Source of the DNA: Bacteroidales bacterium UBA3290
GTDB taxonomy: Bacteria; Bacteroidota; Bacteroidia; Bacteroidales; UBA932
Assembly (NCBI GenBank): GCA_002361615.1
Contig: DETK01000016.1
Coordinates: 1 to 13,975, forward strand
Reading direction: 5' to 3'
DNA length: 13,975 bases
A model generated the notes under the pieces. It made no database searches. It was not told the DNA's origin and saw nothing but the letters and a program-made list of their open reading frames with translations. This document shows positions 12,216 through 13,975 of the stretch, piece by piece. How positions within the stretch are numbered: the first letter of the stretch is position 1; each line of letters begins with the position of its first letter. The position numbers were made by a program, and so were the translations under genes.

Positions 12216-13975
12216 ATGAAAAAAATCTTCCTGATTGCCACTGCCGTGCTTTGCACGCTGGCTCTGTTCGCCCAGCCGAAGCTGCGGAAGGACAACATCG
12301 ATGAGATCCTCAAAGCATTGACCCTTGAAGAGAAAGCCACGCTGCTGGTCGGCGGTGGCTGGGGCTCGATGACGGCCGGTTCGCTGACGGCCTCCAATGA
12401 GTCGCTGGTATCCGGTGCCGCCGGAACCACCCGCGCCATCCCGCGCCTGGGTATTCCCGTTACCGTTGTGGCCGACGGTCCCGCCGGCCTGCGTATCAAC
12501 CCGACCCGTCCCGGCACCGACGCGACGTTCTACTGCACAGGTTTCCCCGTGGGCACCGTCCTGGCTTCGACCTGGAACATGCCGCTTGTCGAGCAGCTGA
12601 CCACTGCCATGGGCAACGAAGTTAAGGAGTATGGTGTCGACGTGCTCCTGGCTCCGGGCCAGAACCTGCACCGCAACCCGCTCTGCGGCCGTAACTTCGA
12701 GTACTTCTCCGAAGACCCGCTGCTCTCCGGCAAGACGTCCGCCGCCTACATCCGCGGCGTCCAGAGCAATGGCGTTGGCGTGAGCGCCAAGCACTTCGCT
12801 GCCAACGACCAGGAAGTGAACCGTCAGCAGAACGACTCCCGCATCAATCCCCGCGCGCTCCGCGAACTCTACCTCAAGGGCTTCGAAATCGCTGTCCGCG
12901 AGGCTGATCCCTGGACCGTAATGTCTTCGTACAACAAGCTCAACGGCGAGTTTACGCAGCAGAGCTACGATTTGCTGACCACCGTCCTGCGTGACGAATG
13001 GGGTTTCAAGGGCATCGTGATGACCGACTGGGGCAACAAGCAGGGGACCGTGGCCGCCGTCAAGGCCGGCAACGACCTGATGGAACCCGGTATGGAGAAT
13101 GAGATCGAACGCATCATCGCCGGTGTCAAGGATGGCAGCATCTCGCAGGCCGAACTTGACCGTAATGTGCGTAACATGCTGGAATACATTGTCCGTACGC
13201 CGCGTTTCCAGGGCTACAGGTATTCCAACAAACCGGACCTGAAAGCCCACGCGAAACTCGTCCATGAGGCGACTGCCGAAGGTCTGATCCTCCTCGAAAA
13301 CAATGGCGTACTGCCGCTCAAGGACGTGAAGAAGGTGGCGCTCTACGGCACCGGATCCTATGATTTCATCGCCGGCGGCACGGGCTCGGGCAATGTGAAC
13401 AAAGCCTATGTCCGCAACGTGGCCGAAGGCTTCAAGGCCAACGGTATCGAGGTCGACGCCGACATCCAGCAGTGGTACGAGCAGTATATCACCTTCACCA
13501 AGACGCAGCTGCGCAACAATGCGCCGGCGGACGGGTTGGGCATCCTGCTGGGTGACCCTGTGGTGCCCGAGATGGAAATCTCCCGTTCCTTCATTGAGAA
13601 GAAGTTGAATACGACCGATTTCGCCGTGCTGACGATCTCCCGCAATGCGGGTGAAGGCGACGACCGCAAGGCCACCGACGGCGACTGGACGCTTACAGGT
13701 CAGGAGCGTGAACTGCTTCAGACGTTGGCCGATGTGTATCATGCTGCCGGCAAGAAGCTGGTGGTGGTGCTCAACATCGGCGGCGTCATCGAGACGGCTT
13801 CGTGGAAGCACATTCCCGATGCCATCCTGCTGGCCTGGACTCCGGGTCAGGAGGGCGGTCTGGCCGTGGCCGACGTGCTTTGTGGTGCTTCGAACCCTTC
13901 GGGCAAACTCCCGATGACCTTCCCCGTGAGTTACTTCGACATTCCTTCGTCGTTCAACTTCCCGTTCAATTACAA
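12216..13975 (+). CDS. Secreted glycoside hydrolase family 3, beta-glucosidase type (3' end outside window)
   Basis: 586 codons are visible and the frame is open at the right edge. MKKIFLIATAVLCTLALFAQ is a type I signal peptide with a likely cut after Phe-Ala, and there is no lipobox, so the enzyme should be periplasmic or secreted. The barrel domain has LTLEEKATLL near the start, VTVVADGPAGLRI, the pair Lys-His in VSAKHFAAND, and the nucleophile Asp271 in GIVMTDWG. The second domain has GGTGSGNVN and the acid/base Glu480 in SRNAGEGDDRKATDGDW, which closely resembles the Thermotoga Bgl3B region GEGYDRK. The missing part should contain the rest of this domain and a fibronectin-III-like domain. 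Expected role is hydrolysis of beta-glucosides or cello-oligosaccharides; a beta-xylosidase side activity is possible. It diverges from the J-domain gene with its own promoter. Confidence 0.93.
   Translation, partial: MKKIFLIATAVLCTLALFAQPKLRKDNIDEILKALTLEEKATLLVGGGWGSMTAGSLTASNESLVSGAAGTTRAIPRLGIPVTVVADGPAGLRINPTRPGTDATFYCTGFPVGTVLASTWNMPLVEQLTTAMGNEVKEYGVDVLLAPGQNLHRNPLCGRNFEYFSEDPLLSGKTSAAYIRGVQSNGVGVSAKHFAANDQEVNRQQNDSRINPRALRELYLKGFEIAVREADPWTVMSSYNKLNGEFTQQSYDLLTTVLRDEWGFKGIVMTDWGNKQGTVAAVKAGNDLMEPGMENEIERIIAGVKDGSISQAELDRNVRNMLEYIVRTPRFQGYRYSNKPDLKAHAKLVHEATAEGLILLENNGVLPLKDVKKVALYGTGSYDFIAGGTGSGNVNKAYVRNVAEGFKANGIEVDADIQQWYEQYITFTKTQLRNNAPADGLGILLGDPVVPEMEISRSFIEKKLNTTDFAVLTISRNAGEGDDRKATDGDWTLTGQERELLQTLADVYHAAGKKLVVVLNIGGVIETASWKHIPDAILLAWTPGQEGGLAVADVLCGASNPSGKLPMTFPVSYFDIPSSFNFPFNY

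Noticed and set aside
12195..13811. A 538-codon minus-strand frame opposite the secreted GH3 gene
   Set aside because: The opposite strand encodes a complete GH3 domain with signal peptide, promoter and catalytic residues; the antisense translation has no recognisable family.
1..13975. CRISPR arrays, insertion sequences, prophage genes or integration sites
   Set aside because: No regularly spaced repeats, transposase or integrase frames were seen, and the tRNA-Ser 3' end has no partial duplicate in the window.

Overview
The window looks like chromosome of a GC-rich member of the order Bacteroidales. The evidence is the promoters: nearly every gene start is preceded by the Bacteroidetes sigma-factor -7 box TAnnTTTG, several with TTTG or TTG about 20 bases upstream, and Shine-Dalgarno sequences are mostly absent. 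Several proteins are also of recognisable Bacteroidetes type: a DUF349 repeat protein next to yidC, a long PurF starting with MEPLKHECG, a 313-residue PurC, a lipoprotein GH3 xylosidase and a short TrmD. No phage, transposon, CRISPR or plasmid genes are visible. This is mostly core-genome housekeeping sequence with carbohydrate-degradation genes at the right end.

Left part (1-3433): yidC (cut by the window edge) and an upstream gene for a five-repeat DUF349 coiled-coil protein form a minus-strand pair. trmD runs divergently from a 72-base spacer in which the two -7 boxes lie in each other's -33 regions; the trmD transcript is predicted to be almost leaderless. Next (3434-3977) is a compact stretch with a 41-codon small ORF with its own promoter, an imperfect 64-base hairpin, and a tRNA-Ser(GGA) gene on the minus strand.

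Middle part (3978-8591): a plus-strand gene, probably starting with TTG, encodes a soluble protein with a Rossmann-like N-terminal region and a C-terminal ryanodine-receptor (RyR) type domain. Its 3' end overlaps the 3' end of purC by 23 bp. purF and purC form a minus-strand purine biosynthesis operon with an ATGA overlap. Upstream lies a cysteine hydrolase of the isochorismatase/nicotinamidase superfamily. Its terminator hairpin and U-tract contain the -33 and -7 boxes of the purF promoter, so the end of one transcript and the start of the next share the same 44 bases.

Right part (8592-13975): a DUF486 small membrane protein (plus), a lipoprotein GH3 glycosidase of xylosidase type (minus), a membrane-anchored TerB/J-domain protein (minus), and a second, secreted GH3 of beta-glucosidase type (plus, cut by the window end). 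The last two diverge from a 203-base spacer carrying a perfect 8-bp hyphenated dyad. The two GH3 enzymes use different acid/base motifs and different export signals, which suggests successive or parallel steps in plant glycan breakdown.

I found no clear multi-gene undescribed system. The items most worth a second look are the stand-alone RyR-domain protein, the small ORF with the hairpin beside the tRNA, the terminator/promoter composite before purF, and the altered iron-sulfur site in PurF.
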